A stretch of DNA of 64,000 nucleotides from contig CACBBU010000004.1 in assembly GCA_902537615.1 (NCBI GenBank), positions 1 through 64,000 on the forward strand, read 5' to 3'. This document shows, piece by piece, positions 47,153-57,709 of this stretch. The notes beneath the pieces were generated by a model. That model made no database searches. It saw only the letters and a program-made list of their open reading frames with translations, and had not been told where the DNA came from. Each line of letters starts with the position of its first letter. Position 1 is the first letter of the stretch. The stretch is from an uncultured Alphaproteobacteria bacterium. Lineage in GTDB: Bacteria > Pseudomonadota > Alphaproteobacteria > Methylaequorales > Methylaequoraceae. Made by a program: the position numbers and the translations under genes.

Positions 47153-49036
47153 TTATGCCTTTTCGTTAATCCATAATCCTACCATATAAAAATTCCAAAT
47201 GACCGATGCGGTACAAAATTTATATTTTTTATATCTTTCCCAATAGTTTATAATTTCTTGTTTTTCAATGTTACATTTTTCCCAATCACAATTATAAATT
47301 ACATTATTGACTTGCTCTTTTATTTTACTGTCGTTTATCCAGTCACTTAGTGGAATTGCAAAACCCATTTTTGGTCTATTAAACAACTTTTCCGGCAAAT
47401 AGTTTTTTAAGTTATTTTTAAGAATACATTTTAAACTATTTTTTTTCATTTTTTCTTCAACTGTTATTTTTGACACCTGTTCATATAGTTTATGATCAAG
47501 AAAAGGAGATCTTACTTCAAGGGAACTTTTCATACTGGCTCTATCAACTTTTACTAAAATATCATTTGGTAAATAATACTCTAAATCAAAATATTGTATA
47601 ACTTCAACAAAATCTTTTTTGGCTATTTCATTCTCAAATCTATCCAAATTACTTTCTAAAAAATTCAAAAATCTGTTATCTACTAAATTTAGTCTACAAT
47701 AAAAATCTGAATAATCTTTAGAATCAATTATATTCATTATTTTTTGCATTTTATGAGAAAATGCTTGAAGGCCAAAAGCTTTAGAAAATGGTTTGCTTAT
47801 TAAGTCGTAAAAAAATGGAGGAAAAAAGTTTATTAGATTGTATAATATTTTTTTTCGGTAATATGACTTAGAAAAAATTAAGCTTTCAAAATTTTTTGCA
47901 AATTTATATCTATTATAACCAAGAAAAACCTCATCCCCACCATCTCCAGAAAGTGCAACTTTAACATGCTTGCTAGCAAACTCACTTAAAACTAATGTAG
48001 GGAGACATGAGGAATCTCCAAAGGGTTCATCATAAATTTTTGGTATTTCAGATATTCTATTTAACATTTCATCAATTGATAAAATTAATTCATGATGATC
48101 AGTTGACAAATAATTAGCTATTTTTTTTGCATAAGTGGATTCATCAAATTCTTTTTCCTTAAAGCCTACTGAAAAAGTTTTTATTTTTCTTTCAGATTTC
48201 TTTTGCATTATGCTAGCTACCAAAGATGAATCAATACCGCCTGATAAGAAACATCCTACTTCAACATCAGCAACCATCATTTTTTCAACCGACTTTTCTA
48301 TTGCTTTTTCCACAGAAGTAATTGAGGAACTTTTATTATTAGAAAGGGCATTTTTTTTCCAATATTTTTGTCTTTTTTGTACTTTGAAATCTTTAATCGT
48401 TAAAATTTCTGATGGAAGGACTTTGTAAAGATTTTTATAGATGGTTTTGGGGGCAGGAATATAACCTAAAGAGAAAAAATAATTAAATGAGTCGTTATCA
48501 ACTTCAACTTTAGAGGGATTAAAAAATTCAGTTATTACTTTAATTTCAGAGCCAAAAATAAAATTATTTTTATTTAAAAAATAAAATAATGGTTTTTCAC
48601 CAAACCTATCTCTTATAAGAAAAAATTTTTTTTCTTCTCTGTCCCACAGACAGAATGCAAACATTCCATCAACTTTATTTAATGTTTTTTCTAAACCAAA
48701 AATTGAAATTAATTCTAAAAGTAATCTGGTATCAGACTTAATATTTTTTTCTTTAATTTTTAAAGAATATTTTTTTATTAATTGTTTATAATTGTAAATT
48801 TCACCATTAAAAGTAATTACGTATCTTTTATCATAGGATTGCATAGGTTGAGAGGCATTTGCTGATAAATCAATTATAGATAAACGACTATGTCCTAAAA
48901 AAACATTTTCTTTTTCAGAGCACCAATATGCTCTACTATCGGGCCCTCGATGAAAAATTTTCTCAGTAATTTTTCTGATGTTTTGTTTTTGATTACCCAA
49001 AGAACAATTTACTTGGAATCCAGAAATACCACACAT
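47153..49036 (-). CDS. asnB: Asparagine synthase (glutamine-hydrolysing)
   Basis: MCGISGFQ (Cys-2 GATase), SRLSIIDLS, GCFLSGGIDSSLVASIM; start revised from the track's 49075. Confidence 0.92.
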   Translation of the reverse strand: MCGISGFQVNCSLGNQKQNIRKITEKIFHRGPDSRAYWCSEKENVFLGHSRLSIIDLSANASQPMQSYDKRYVITFNGEIYNYKQLIKKYSLKIKEKNIKSDTRLLLELISIFGLEKTLNKVDGMFAFCLWDREEKKFFLIRDRFGEKPLFYFLNKNNFIFGSEIKVITEFFNPSKVEVDNDSFNYFFSLGYIPAPKTIYKNLYKVLPSEILTIKDFKVQKRQKYWKKNALSNNKSSSITSVEKAIEKSVEKMMVADVEVGCFLSGGIDSSLVASIMQKKSERKIKTFSVGFKEKEFDESTYAKKIANYLSTDHHELILSIDEMLNRISEIPKIYDEPFGDSSCLPTLVLSEFASKHVKVALSGDGGDEVFLGYNRYKFAKNFESLIFSKSYYRKKILYNLINFFPPFFYDLISKPFSKAFGLQAFSHKMQKIMNIIDSKDYSDFYCRLNLVDNRFLNFLESNLDRFENEIAKKDFVEVIQYFDLEYYLPNDILVKVDRASMKSSLEVRSPFLDHKLYEQVSKITVEEKMKKNSLKCILKNNLKNYLPEKLFNRPKMGFAIPLSDWINDSKIKEQVNNVIYNCDWEKCNIEKQEIINYWERYKKYKFCTASVIWNFYMVGLWINEKA

Positions 49037-49037
49037 T

Positions 49038-50369
49038 TTAGGTTGAGCTCTTTCTAAAAAGTCTATCAAAAACAATGAGCAATAAAAAAATTATGATTGG
49101 ATAAACAGGCATCAAATATCTAATCGTTGCAATATTTGCGAATGCGACAGTTATTAAATATAAATTTGAAAGTATTGAAAAAAAAGATATTAAATTCATT
49201 TTTCTTAAATTTATAATTGATATTAAAAAAAAAATATTAAGAGAAATTAATAAAATAATAAAAAAGATTTGGCTACACAAAAGAATTACTTTTGAGTTAA
49301 GTTTTACATAACCAGAAACCTCACCTAAACCTTTTTTAAGTGGATAGTCGTTTATATTATCTACTATTAATCTCATTCCTGTTGACCACTGACCGATATA
49401 GTTAAACATTGATAAATGAAGATAATCCATATAATTATTTTTTAAAAAATTAAAAAAAAGTGAAATATGTTTTTCTTGTAATTTTTTTTTTTCATAATTA
49501 CTGATTTGTATTTCATTTAAAAAAATATATTGAGCATGCGCCTCATAATCAGCTGAAAACTCCGACCTCAACATTGGATTTTTAATATTTATTAAAAAAT
49601 TATCTACATCCTTGTAATATGATTTTGATAATTTAAAAATATTTTGAAATTCTTGCGGATAATTTTCAATTTTAAAACTTTGTTTTCCGGAAGTTAAAAA
49701 AACTTTGCCAATTACAATATTGTAAAAAACACTTTGCCTTTGATCATGATGCTTAAAGAAAAGAAAATTTTCAAGTATTATCACAGCCAATAAAGGAAAA
49801 AACAGTGAAATAATATTTTTTATATTAAGTTTTGGTTTTTTAACTAAACAAATGTAAACCAACGTTATAATAGAGATAACAGGCCCAATTGATTTAAGAG
49901 AACATATAATCCCAAGTATCAAGCTTAAGAAAATCAATAATAGGTTGCTTCTGTTTTTATTCAATATCATTAGTCCTGCGAGAAAATTCACAGCACTAAA
50001 AAACAGTGACTCTGTCAATACTGTATTTGCATAGGATATATAATATAAATTTGAAAAAATTAGGCTTAAAAAGACGAAGGATAAAAGGATATTTAGTCCA
50101 TAATTCACTAAACAAAAAAAAAGAAAAACTATACTTAGAGAAAGAATTAATTTTTGTACTATAAATAAATCATAATTTAAAAAATCTATAATTTTTATGA
50201 AATAGGGATAAAATGATTTTCTGTAAGGATTGAATTCAATATATCCTGAAGAATCTGGTTGAAAACTATCTAGTATAGATGGTAAGTTGTTCAACAAAGT
50301 TAATGAAACAATTGTTAGTAATACAAATGAAAAAAAGTTCAGAATATTATTATTAAAAATCTTTGGCAT
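49038..50369 (-). CDS. Polytopic membrane protein, putative glycosyltransferase
   Basis: About 10 hydrophobic segments; glycan-cluster context; family not identified. Confidence 0.5.
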   Translation of the reverse strand: MPKIFNNNILNFFSFVLLTIVSLTLLNNLPSILDSFQPDSSGYIEFNPYRKSFYPYFIKIIDFLNYDLFIVQKLILSLSIVFLFFCLVNYGLNILLSFVFLSLIFSNLYYISYANTVLTESLFFSAVNFLAGLMILNKNRSNLLLIFLSLILGIICSLKSIGPVISIITLVYICLVKKPKLNIKNIISLFFPLLAVIILENFLFFKHHDQRQSVFYNIVIGKVFLTSGKQSFKIENYPQEFQNIFKLSKSYYKDVDNFLINIKNPMLRSEFSADYEAHAQYIFLNEIQISNYEKKKLQEKHISLFFNFLKNNYMDYLHLSMFNYIGQWSTGMRLIVDNINDYPLKKGLGEVSGYVKLNSKVILLCSQIFFIILLISLNIFFLISIINLRKMNLISFFSILSNLYLITVAFANIATIRYLMPVYPIIIFLLLIVFDRLFRKSST

Positions 50370-50436
50370 TTAATTTAAATTTTAATATTAATTATAAACA
50401 ATATGAACTTTAATAATACAGAAGTATTCAATAAAA

Positions 50437-52125
50437 ATGATACTTAAAGACGTATTCAATCTTTTAAATACTAATCTTAAGAGTAAATTAATTATATATT
50501 TATTAATTGTAATTGTCTTTGGAATTGTTGAATTAATTGGAATAGGCTCATTAGTATTGTTTTTTAACTTATTGCTTTCTGAAAATATTGAAAACTCAAC
50601 CCCAGCTCTAAAAAAAATATATTATTTTTTTCAATTTACAAACTTTAGAGATTTTTTATTTTTTATGGGTATATTTACAATTTCATCTGTAATTTTAAGA
50701 AACTTATTATTAATTTTAGACAGCTATTACAGAACAAAATTTGCATATACGTTGCAAGCACACTTAATGAATAAAATTTTTAAAAACTATCTTACTCAAA
50801 ATTATTCCTTTTTTTTAAATTACACCAGTAATCAGCTTAGTAAAAATATAATAGAAGAAATACCTGCATTAACTGGTAGATCAATTATTACAATGTTATC
50901 AATTATATGTGATAGCATAATTATCTTTTTTTTAATTTCTCTTATTTTTATATTTGAAACAAAAATAATTATTCTCTCACTACTTTTAGTGTCTATTTAT
51001 TATTTTGTTTTTTTCCAAAATATAAAAAAAAAAATTAATTTTATTGGAACAAAGAGGTTTGATGCAACAGAAAAAATATTTGAAATTGTAAGAGAATCAA
51101 TAGATGGCTACAAGGAAGTAAAAGTTTACAACTTTCTAAATTTACTGGAGTCTCGGTTAAGTTCTTTTCTTAAAACCTACACTAAAATATTTGTAAAATT
51201 TAACCTTTATAGAATTTTACCTAAACAATTTTTAGAAATTGGGATAGTTTTTTTTGTAATTATTTTTATTTTGACATTCTACGATATAGGTGTAAGCACA
51301 ATAACATCAACATTGTCTATACTAGTTCTTACTCTTTACAGAATACTCCCGAGATTAGATAGTTGCATGCATAATTTTTTATCACTCAAGTTTGACAAAA
51401 AAACTTTCAAAGTAATAATTTCACATTTAAACCTTCAAAATAAAGACACTAATTATCATGTAAAGTTAATTAAGGATATAAAAATTAAAAATGTGGAATT
51501 TAATTATAAAAATGAAAGAAAGCTTTTTGGACCGGTTAATCTTAATATAAAAAAAGGTGAAATAATTGGCATTACTGGAAAAAATGGATCAGGTAAGTCA
51601 ACTCTTATAGAAATAATATGTGGTTTTTTAAAACCTCAAAAGGGACGTATTTTTGTAGATGGACAGCCTTTAAAACATAACCTCTATCCGATCATTTCTT
51701 ATGTCACCCAAAAACCATTTTTTTTTAATTCTTCAATACAAGAAAACATTACCTTTTGTAAATCCAAAAAAGAAATTAGGTTAGATGATTACAAGGTTGC
51801 AATTTCTGTATCAGGTACAAAAAAATTAATAAGTCAAAAAAAAGGGAAAGAAAAGTTTTTAATATTAGACAATGCAAAAAATTTAAGTGGTGGTCAGAGA
51901 CAAAAAATAGCAATTGCAAGAGCACTTTACAAAAAATCCGATATAATTATTTTTGATGAAGCTACAAATGCATTAGACAAAAAAGCAGAAACAGAACTTT
52001 TTTCCAATTTACGAAAAATTAATTTAAATAAAGTTTTTCTAATTATTTCACATAGTAAAAATGTTTTAAATTTTTGTGATAAGAAATTTATTTTGAACAA
52101 TGGTAGGTTAGAAGAAACAAAATGA
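50437..52125 (+). CDS. ABC transporter with fused permease/ATPase (PglK-type lipid-linked glycan flippase-like)
   Basis: ITGKNGSGKSTLIEIICGFLKP; NLSGGQRQKIAIARALYKKSDIIIFDEATNALD. Confidence 0.85.
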   Translation: MILKDVFNLLNTNLKSKLIIYLLIVIVFGIVELIGIGSLVLFFNLLLSENIENSTPALKKIYYFFQFTNFRDFLFFMGIFTISSVILRNLLLILDSYYRTKFAYTLQAHLMNKIFKNYLTQNYSFFLNYTSNQLSKNIIEEIPALTGRSIITMLSIICDSIIIFFLISLIFIFETKIIILSLLLVSIYYFVFFQNIKKKINFIGTKRFDATEKIFEIVRESIDGYKEVKVYNFLNLLESRLSSFLKTYTKIFVKFNLYRILPKQFLEIGIVFFVIIFILTFYDIGVSTITSTLSILVLTLYRILPRLDSCMHNFLSLKFDKKTFKVIISHLNLQNKDTNYHVKLIKDIKIKNVEFNYKNERKLFGPVNLNIKKGEIIGITGKNGSGKSTLIEIICGFLKPQKGRIFVDGQPLKHNLYPIISYVTQKPFFFNSSIQENITFCKSKKEIRLDDYKVAISVSGTKKLISQKKGKEKFLILDNAKNLSGGQRQKIAIARALYKKSDIIIFDEATNALDKKAETELFSNLRKINLNKVFLIISHSKNVLNFCDKKFILNNGRLEETK

Positions 52126-53108
52126 ACAAAGTGTTGATAACAGGCGGATGCGGTTTTATAGGCTTTCATATGATAAACAAGCTTATAAAAAAAAATAATA
52201 TTATTTTAAATTTAGACTTTCTTGGTTACGCTTCATCAAAAAAAGATCTAAATTATAAAAAAAATTATAGTTTTATAAATGCAGATATCAAAAATTTTGC
52301 AAAACTAAAAAAAATAATTTTTGAATTTTCACCAAATTATATTTTAAATTTTGCAGCGGAGTCTCATGTTGATAATTCCATAGTAAACGCCAATCCTTTC
52401 ATAAATTCAAACATTATTGGTACTTTTAATTTATTACAAATAGCTAAAAATCTGCCGAATACATTCAAAATGTTTTTACATATTTCAACAGATGAAGTTT
52501 TTGGGTCTTTGAGTTTAAATCAAAAAAAAAGATTTAGCGAAAAAACACCATATGATCCAAGCTCACCTTATTCAGCATCAAAAGCAGCATCTGATCACCT
52601 AGTCAAAGCATGGGGAAGGACATACAATGTACCATACATTATAACTAATTGTAGTAATAATTTTGGGCCACGACAATTTCACGAAAAACTTATTCCCGTT
52701 ATCATTTTATCATGTATTAATAAAAGATTTATTCCAGTTTATGGTAATGGAAAAAATATAAGAGACTGGATCTTTGTTGAAGATCATTGCAATGCATTAG
52801 AATCCATAATGTTAAAGGGAAAAGTTTTTTCACAATATTTAATTGGTGCAAGAAATAACTATTCTAATATAAAGTTAGTAAAAAAAATATGTAAATTACT
52901 TGATAAAATAAAACCAAATAAATCAGGACTTAATTCTTATTCAGATTTAATTAAATTTGTAAGTGACAGACCTGGTCACGATGTAAAATACTCTATTGAT
53001 CCCACCAAAATTGAAAATGAATTGAAATGGAAGCCTAAATATAATTTTGAATCAGCTTTAAAATTAACAATTAAATGGTATTTAAATAACGTTAATTATT
53101 GGAATTAG
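52122..53108 (+). CDS. rfbB: dTDP-glucose 4,6-dehydratase-like (RmlB/RfbB family)
   Basis: ITGGCGFIGFHMI; LHISTDEVFGSL; TPYDPSSPYSASKAASDHLVKAWGRTYNVPYIITNCSNNFGPRQF. Confidence 0.88.
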   Translation: MNKVLITGGCGFIGFHMINKLIKKNNIILNLDFLGYASSKKDLNYKKNYSFINADIKNFAKLKKIIFEFSPNYILNFAAESHVDNSIVNANPFINSNIIGTFNLLQIAKNLPNTFKMFLHISTDEVFGSLSLNQKKRFSEKTPYDPSSPYSASKAASDHLVKAWGRTYNVPYIITNCSNNFGPRQFHEKLIPVIILSCINKRFIPVYGNGKNIRDWIFVEDHCNALESIMLKGKVFSQYLIGARNNYSNIKLVKKICKLLDKIKPNKSGLNSYSDLIKFVSDRPGHDVKYSIDPTKIENELKWKPKYNFESALKLTIKWYLNNVNYWN

Positions 53109-53992
53109 TTATGAAAAAAGGAATATTACTATCTGGTGGTTATGGAACAAGATTGTATCCTACAACCTTGGCCATGAACAAGCACTTTCTAAACATATAC
53201 AGTAAACCAATGATATTTTACTCAATAAGTATTTTAATGTTAGCTAACATAAAAGAAATATTAATCATTGCCTTGTCAAAAGATATTCTATTATACAAGA
53301 ATTTATTTGGAAATGGACAACGTTTAGGAATTAAAATTAAATATGAGACCCAAGACTTTCCCGGGGGAATTGCGGAATCTATAAAAATTGCAGATAAATT
53401 TATTGGTAATGACGATTTTGCCTTGATGTTAGGAGATAATTTTTTTTATAGCGAAAATTTAACAAAAATTCTTTCTGCTGCAGTTAAAAAGCTGGAAGGA
53501 GCTGTTGTTTTTGCTTATTATGTAAAAAATGCATCCGAATATGGAATCATTGAATTTGATAAAAAGAAAAAAGTGAAATCTATTAAAGAAAAACCAAAGA
53601 ATTCAAATTCAAACTTTGCTATAACTGGCTTATATTTTTACAAAAATGTTGCAAAAAAAATGGTAAGTAAAATTAAACCATCAAAAAGAGGAGAACTTGA
53701 AATAAGTTCACTTAACAATCTTTTTCTTAAAAATAATAAACTTGATGTTGAGATACTTGGAAGGGGAGTTGCTTGGCTTGATACTGGCTCCTACGAAGGA
53801 CTTCTTGAAGCTAGTAATTTTGTGTACTCAATTGAAAAGCGTCAGACACTTTTAATCAACTGTCCCGAGGAAATAGCATATAGAAAAAAATGGATAGATA
53901 AAAAAATGTTATTAAAAAGTGCTAATAATTACAAAAACTCCTCTTATGGTAAATATTTGCTAAGAATTTCAAAAGAAAGTTTATATTATTAA
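53105..53992 (+). CDS. rfbA: Glucose-1-phosphate thymidylyltransferase-like (RmlA/RfbA family)
   Basis: GILLSGGYGTRLYPTTLAMNKHFLNIYSKPMIFYS; GNDDFALMLGDNFFY; track start 53099, likely start 53105 or 53111. Confidence 0.85.
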   Translation, partial: LVMKKGILLSGGYGTRLYPTTLAMNKHFLNIYSKPMIFYSISILMLANIKEILIIALSKDILLYKNLFGNGQRLGIKIKYETQDFPGGIAESIKIADKFIGNDDFALMLGDNFFYSENLTKILSAAVKKLEGAVVFAYYVKNASEYGIIEFDKKKKVKSIKEKPKNSNSNFAITGLYFYKNVAKKMVSKIKPSKRGELEISSLNNLFLKNNKLDVEILGRGVAWLDTGSYEGLLEASNFVYSIEKRQTLLINCPEEIAYRKKWIDKKMLLKSANNYKNSSYGKYLLRISKESLYY

Positions 53993-53994
53993 AA

Positions 53995-55155
53995 ATGAGA
54001 AAAAAATTTTTAGTTTTTAGTAAACCAGAAATTACTAAAGACGATATTATTTCAGCATCTAAAGTTTTAAAATCTGGTTGGGTTGGAACCGGACCAATAG
54101 TTAAAGAGTTTGAAAAAAAGTTTGCAAGTTTCAAAAATATCAATCAATCTAATGTAATAGCCCTCAACTCCTGTACTTCTGCATTAACTTTAGCTTTGAA
54201 AGCTCTTAATTTTGAACCAAATAGTGAAATAATTACCACTCCAATGACATTTTGTTCAACAATTAACTCTATAGTGAATGCAAGACTAAAACCGGTATTT
54301 GTTGACATTAATATTGAAACAAGAAACATAGACGTGGATAAAATTGAAGAAAAAATTACTAAGAAAACAAAAGCTTTATTAATCGTTCACTTTGCTGGAC
54401 TACCATGCGAAATGGATAAAATTATGTCTATTGTCAAAAAATATAAACTAAAATTAATTGAGGATTGTGCCCACGCAATTGAATCTGAATTTAATGGAAA
54501 GAAAACTGGAACGTTTGGCGATTTTTCCTGTTTTAGTTTTTATGCAACAAAGAATTTAACTACAGGTGGAGAAGGTGGAATTCTCATAAGTAAAAAAAAA
54601 AAAGATTCTTCATACTGCAGAAATTTATCTCTTCACGGAATGTCAAAGGATGCATGGAATAGATTTAACAAAAAAGGTTTTTTTCATTATGATGTTGTTT
54701 ATAGTGGATTTAAATTTAACCTTACTGACCTCTCAGCATCCATTGGAATAGGAGGACTTAGTAGAATAGAAAAAAATTTATCAAAAAGACAAATTATTTG
54801 TAAGTTTTATTCAGACAATTTAAAAAAACTTCCTCTAATACTACCAAATTTTTTTTATGAAAAAAAAATTAAGCATGCACATCATCTTTATAATATTTTA
54901 ATATCAAAAAAGTCTAAAATAAATAGGGACCAACTAGCTGAGAAATTAAACCAATTTAATATTGGAATTGGTATTCATTACAGAAGTATCGGTGAGTTTT
55001 CTTTTTACAAAAACAAATATAATTTAGCAAAAAATAAATATCCCGTTTCAGAGTTAGTAGGTAGTACTAACATAAGCCTTCCACTCTCTGCAAGTATGAC
55101 AAAGTATGATATGATAAGTGTAGTAAAGGCAATAAAGAAAATTTTTCATGAATAA
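53995..55155 (+). CDS. DegT/DnrJ/EryC1/StrS aminotransferase
   Basis: KSGWVGTGPIVKEFEKKFA; IEDCAHAIESEFNGKKTGTFGDFSCFSFYATKNLTTGGEGG. Confidence 0.93.
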   Translation: MRKKFLVFSKPEITKDDIISASKVLKSGWVGTGPIVKEFEKKFASFKNINQSNVIALNSCTSALTLALKALNFEPNSEIITTPMTFCSTINSIVNARLKPVFVDINIETRNIDVDKIEEKITKKTKALLIVHFAGLPCEMDKIMSIVKKYKLKLIEDCAHAIESEFNGKKTGTFGDFSCFSFYATKNLTTGGEGGILISKKKKDSSYCRNLSLHGMSKDAWNRFNKKGFFHYDVVYSGFKFNLTDLSASIGIGGLSRIEKNLSKRQIICKFYSDNLKKLPLILPNFFYEKKIKHAHHLYNILISKKSKINRDQLAEKLNQFNIGIGIHYRSIGEFSFYKNKYNLAKNKYPVSELVGSTNISLPLSASMTKYDMISVVKAIKKIFHE

Positions 55156-55933
55156 AAATTATACTTTAAAAAATTTATTTGACATAAGTTATCATAAAGT
55201 TCTGTTGACCGGTGCTAACGGTCAGCTAGGCATGGAAATATGTGAAGCTTTGTTAGATTTAGGAGCAGAAGTTTATGCGATTGATAAGACTTTAAGTAAT
55301 ATAGAAAAAATTGAAACAAGAAAATTAAAAAAATTTAAACTTGATATAACCAATAAAGGAGAATTAGAAGGACTGTTTACATTTCTAAAAAAAAAAAATA
55401 TGAACCTTACGGCCTTAATTAATAATGCAGCAGTAAGTTTTTTTTCCCCATTTAAAAAGAGAACTGATTACGAACTTGATAATACCTACAATGTTAATAT
55501 TAAAGCGCCCATTAAACTTATTCAAAACTTTTTAAAATTAAAAAATCAACTCAAAGAACACAGAAAAATTATCAATATTGCATCAATTTACGGTAATGTT
55601 TCTCCAAATTTTTCAATTTATGAAAAACACGATAGAAGAAACTCAGAAATTTATGGTGCGTCTAAGGCTGCCTTAATTCAATTAACAAAGTATTTTTCAA
55701 CAATGTCTAAAAAAGAGAAAATTCTAGTTAATGCTATAGCGCCAGGAGGAATTTTTAATATAAAATCACCACAATCAAAAAGCTTTATAAAAAAATATTC
55801 TTCACTTTGTCCATTAAAAAGGCTAGCAAATACTAGAGAGATGATTGGTATAATAATTTATTTACTATCTGAATCTTCGTCATATACTAATGGTCAAACA
55901 ATAATGATTGATGGTGGTTATTCATCTTGGTAA
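55148..55933 (+). CDS. SDR family oxidoreductase (PtmA-like context)
   Basis: VLLTGANGQLGMEI; ALINNAAVS; YGASKAALIQL; GQTIMIDGGYS. Confidence 0.88.
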   Translation: MNKNYTLKNLFDISYHKVLLTGANGQLGMEICEALLDLGAEVYAIDKTLSNIEKIETRKLKKFKLDITNKGELEGLFTFLKKKNMNLTALINNAAVSFFSPFKKRTDYELDNTYNVNIKAPIKLIQNFLKLKNQLKEHRKIINIASIYGNVSPNFSIYEKHDRRNSEIYGASKAALIQLTKYFSTMSKKEKILVNAIAPGGIFNIKSPQSKSFIKKYSSLCPLKRLANTREMIGIIIYLLSESSSYTNGQTIMIDGGYSSW

Positions 55934-55934
55934 T

Positions 55935-56741
55935 ATGCAAAAAGTTAAAATCATTGCAGAAATTGGAATTAATCATAGCGGAAAACTAGAAAATGCTAAA
56001 AAGCTGATTCAAGCTGCTAAAGATTCGGGTTGTGACTATGGTAAACTTCAGACTTACATTACTGAAAAAAGAGTAAAATCAGATTCTCCGATTTTTGATA
56101 TATTAAAAAAATGTGAGTTATCATTTTCAGAACAGGAAAAGCTATTCAAGTTTTCTAAAGAGATTGATTTTGAAATTTTCAGCACGCCCTTTGATTATGA
56201 GTCAGTGAATTTTTTAGAGTCAGTAGGTTGTCAAATTTTAAAAATAGCAAGTTTTGATTCAATTAATAAAGAATTACTTACAAAAGTATCGGAAACAAAA
56301 AAACAATCAATCATCTCCACTGGAATGACAAATGAGTCAGAATTAAATGAAGCAATATCAATTCTTGAAAATTCTAATTTTAAACCAATAATTCTTCACT
56401 GTATCTCCTCATATCCACTGCATGAAAATAATGCATTACTGTCAAATATAAGTTATTTAAAAAAAAAGTATCCAAAGAATTCTATTGGATTTTCTGATCA
56501 CTCAGTAGGAATTAAGGTACCAATTCTTGCTGCAGCCGCTGGTGCAGAGATCATTGAAAAGCACTTTACAATTGATGACATTGATGAGGGTCCTGATAAT
56601 AGTATTTCACTCAATAAAATAGGTATGACTGAATTAGTTAATGAAATTAAAAAACTTGAAACTATTTTTGGAAACCCTGCTCTTGGAATAAGAGGTTCAG
56701 AAAATGAAATTGTTCAGTATAGAAGAAACAGAATTTTATGA
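55935..56741 (+). CDS. NeuB/PseI-family nonulosonate synthase lacking the C-terminal SAF domain
   Basis: KIIAEIGINHSGKLENAKKLIQAAKDSGCDYGKLQTY; IISTGMTNESEL; IGFSDHSVGI; EKHFTIDD; ends GIRGSENEIVQYRRNRIL. Confidence 0.88.
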   Translation: MQKVKIIAEIGINHSGKLENAKKLIQAAKDSGCDYGKLQTYITEKRVKSDSPIFDILKKCELSFSEQEKLFKFSKEIDFEIFSTPFDYESVNFLESVGCQILKIASFDSINKELLTKVSETKKQSIISTGMTNESELNEAISILENSNFKPIILHCISSYPLHENNALLSNISYLKKKYPKNSIGFSDHSVGIKVPILAAAAGAEIIEKHFTIDDIDEGPDNSISLNKIGMTELVNEIKKLETIFGNPALGIRGSENEIVQYRRNRIL

Positions 56742-57709
56742 GACTTATCATTAGAACAGATGCTAGTGAGTCATCTGATTTTGGTACAGGTCATGTTCAA
56801 AGAATGACACTGTTTGCTGAAAATATTAAAAATTATGGAAATATTTTTTTTTTAATGAGAAGTAAAAATCAATTTTCCGTGTCAAAAACTATTCAAACCA
56901 AATTCAAAGTCGTCAAAATTAATTCAGATAGAGACTTAGAACAAAATACTAAAGAGGAGCTATTTTCTATTCTTAAACTTAAACCAGATATAGTTTTTTT
57001 TGATAGGCTTAATACAAAGTACAATTTGATTCATATTTTGAAAAAAAAGAATGTAAAGGTTGTAAGTTTTGATGATTCTGGATTCGGAAGTAAACTCACT
57101 AACTTAACATTTAATTCACTTGTCTCAAGTAAATTAGAAGAGGCAAATATACTTAATGGATATAAATATTTAATACTCAACAAAAATATAAAAAATAAGA
57201 AAGTAAGAAAAAATCAAATCTTTATTTCTTTTGGAGGTTTTGATAAAAAAAAACTTTGCCAAAAAATTTTACAAAAAATAGATTTCAACAAATTTAATAA
57301 TTATAAATTTATTTTAGTTTGTGGGTCTAACAGCTACAAACGACAACTAGAAAAATTCATAAAAATTACAGGAATCAATAATGTAAAAATTTTAGCGAGA
57401 ACTGATAATTTTTTAGAAATTTTATCAAATAGTAAGCTATCAATTACGGCAGGAGGAATAACTCTTTTTGAATCAATAAGACTCAAAACACCCTCTTTAT
57501 GCTACCCACAATTTCATCATCAAATACGAAATATTAATCAATTAGAAGACTTAGGTTTGACAATTAAGATAAGAATGAATCAATGTTTGACTAAACAAAT
57601 TTTAAAAACACTAAATCAATTAAACCATAAAAAAACTAATATTATAGACGGTTTGGGTGTTGACAGAGTAGTTAAAGAATTAAAACAACGGAAAATTTTA
57701 TGGACGTGA
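56738..57709 (+). CDS. PseG-like UDP-sugar hydrolase
   Basis: MRLIIRTDASESSDFGTGHVQRMTLFAENI; TAGGITLFESIRLKTPSLCYPQFHHQ. Confidence 0.78.
   Translation: MRLIIRTDASESSDFGTGHVQRMTLFAENIKNYGNIFFLMRSKNQFSVSKTIQTKFKVVKINSDRDLEQNTKEELFSILKLKPDIVFFDRLNTKYNLIHILKKKNVKVVSFDDSGFGSKLTNLTFNSLVSSKLEEANILNGYKYLILNKNIKNKKVRKNQIFISFGGFDKKKLCQKILQKIDFNKFNNYKFILVCGSNSYKRQLEKFIKITGINNVKILARTDNFLEILSNSKLSITAGGITLFESIRLKTPSLCYPQFHHQIRNINQLEDLGLTIKIRMNQCLTKQILKTLNQLNHKKTNIIDGLGVDRVVKELKQRKILWT

Noticed and set aside
48135-48428. 97-aa + strand ORF inside asnB
   Set aside because: Antisense to conserved asparagine synthetase domain
53099-53992. Calling the RmlA/RmlB pair a dTDP-rhamnose pathway
   Set aside because: No RmlC epimerase or RmlD reductase in the window; the neighbouring aminotransferase and nonulosonate genes argue otherwise
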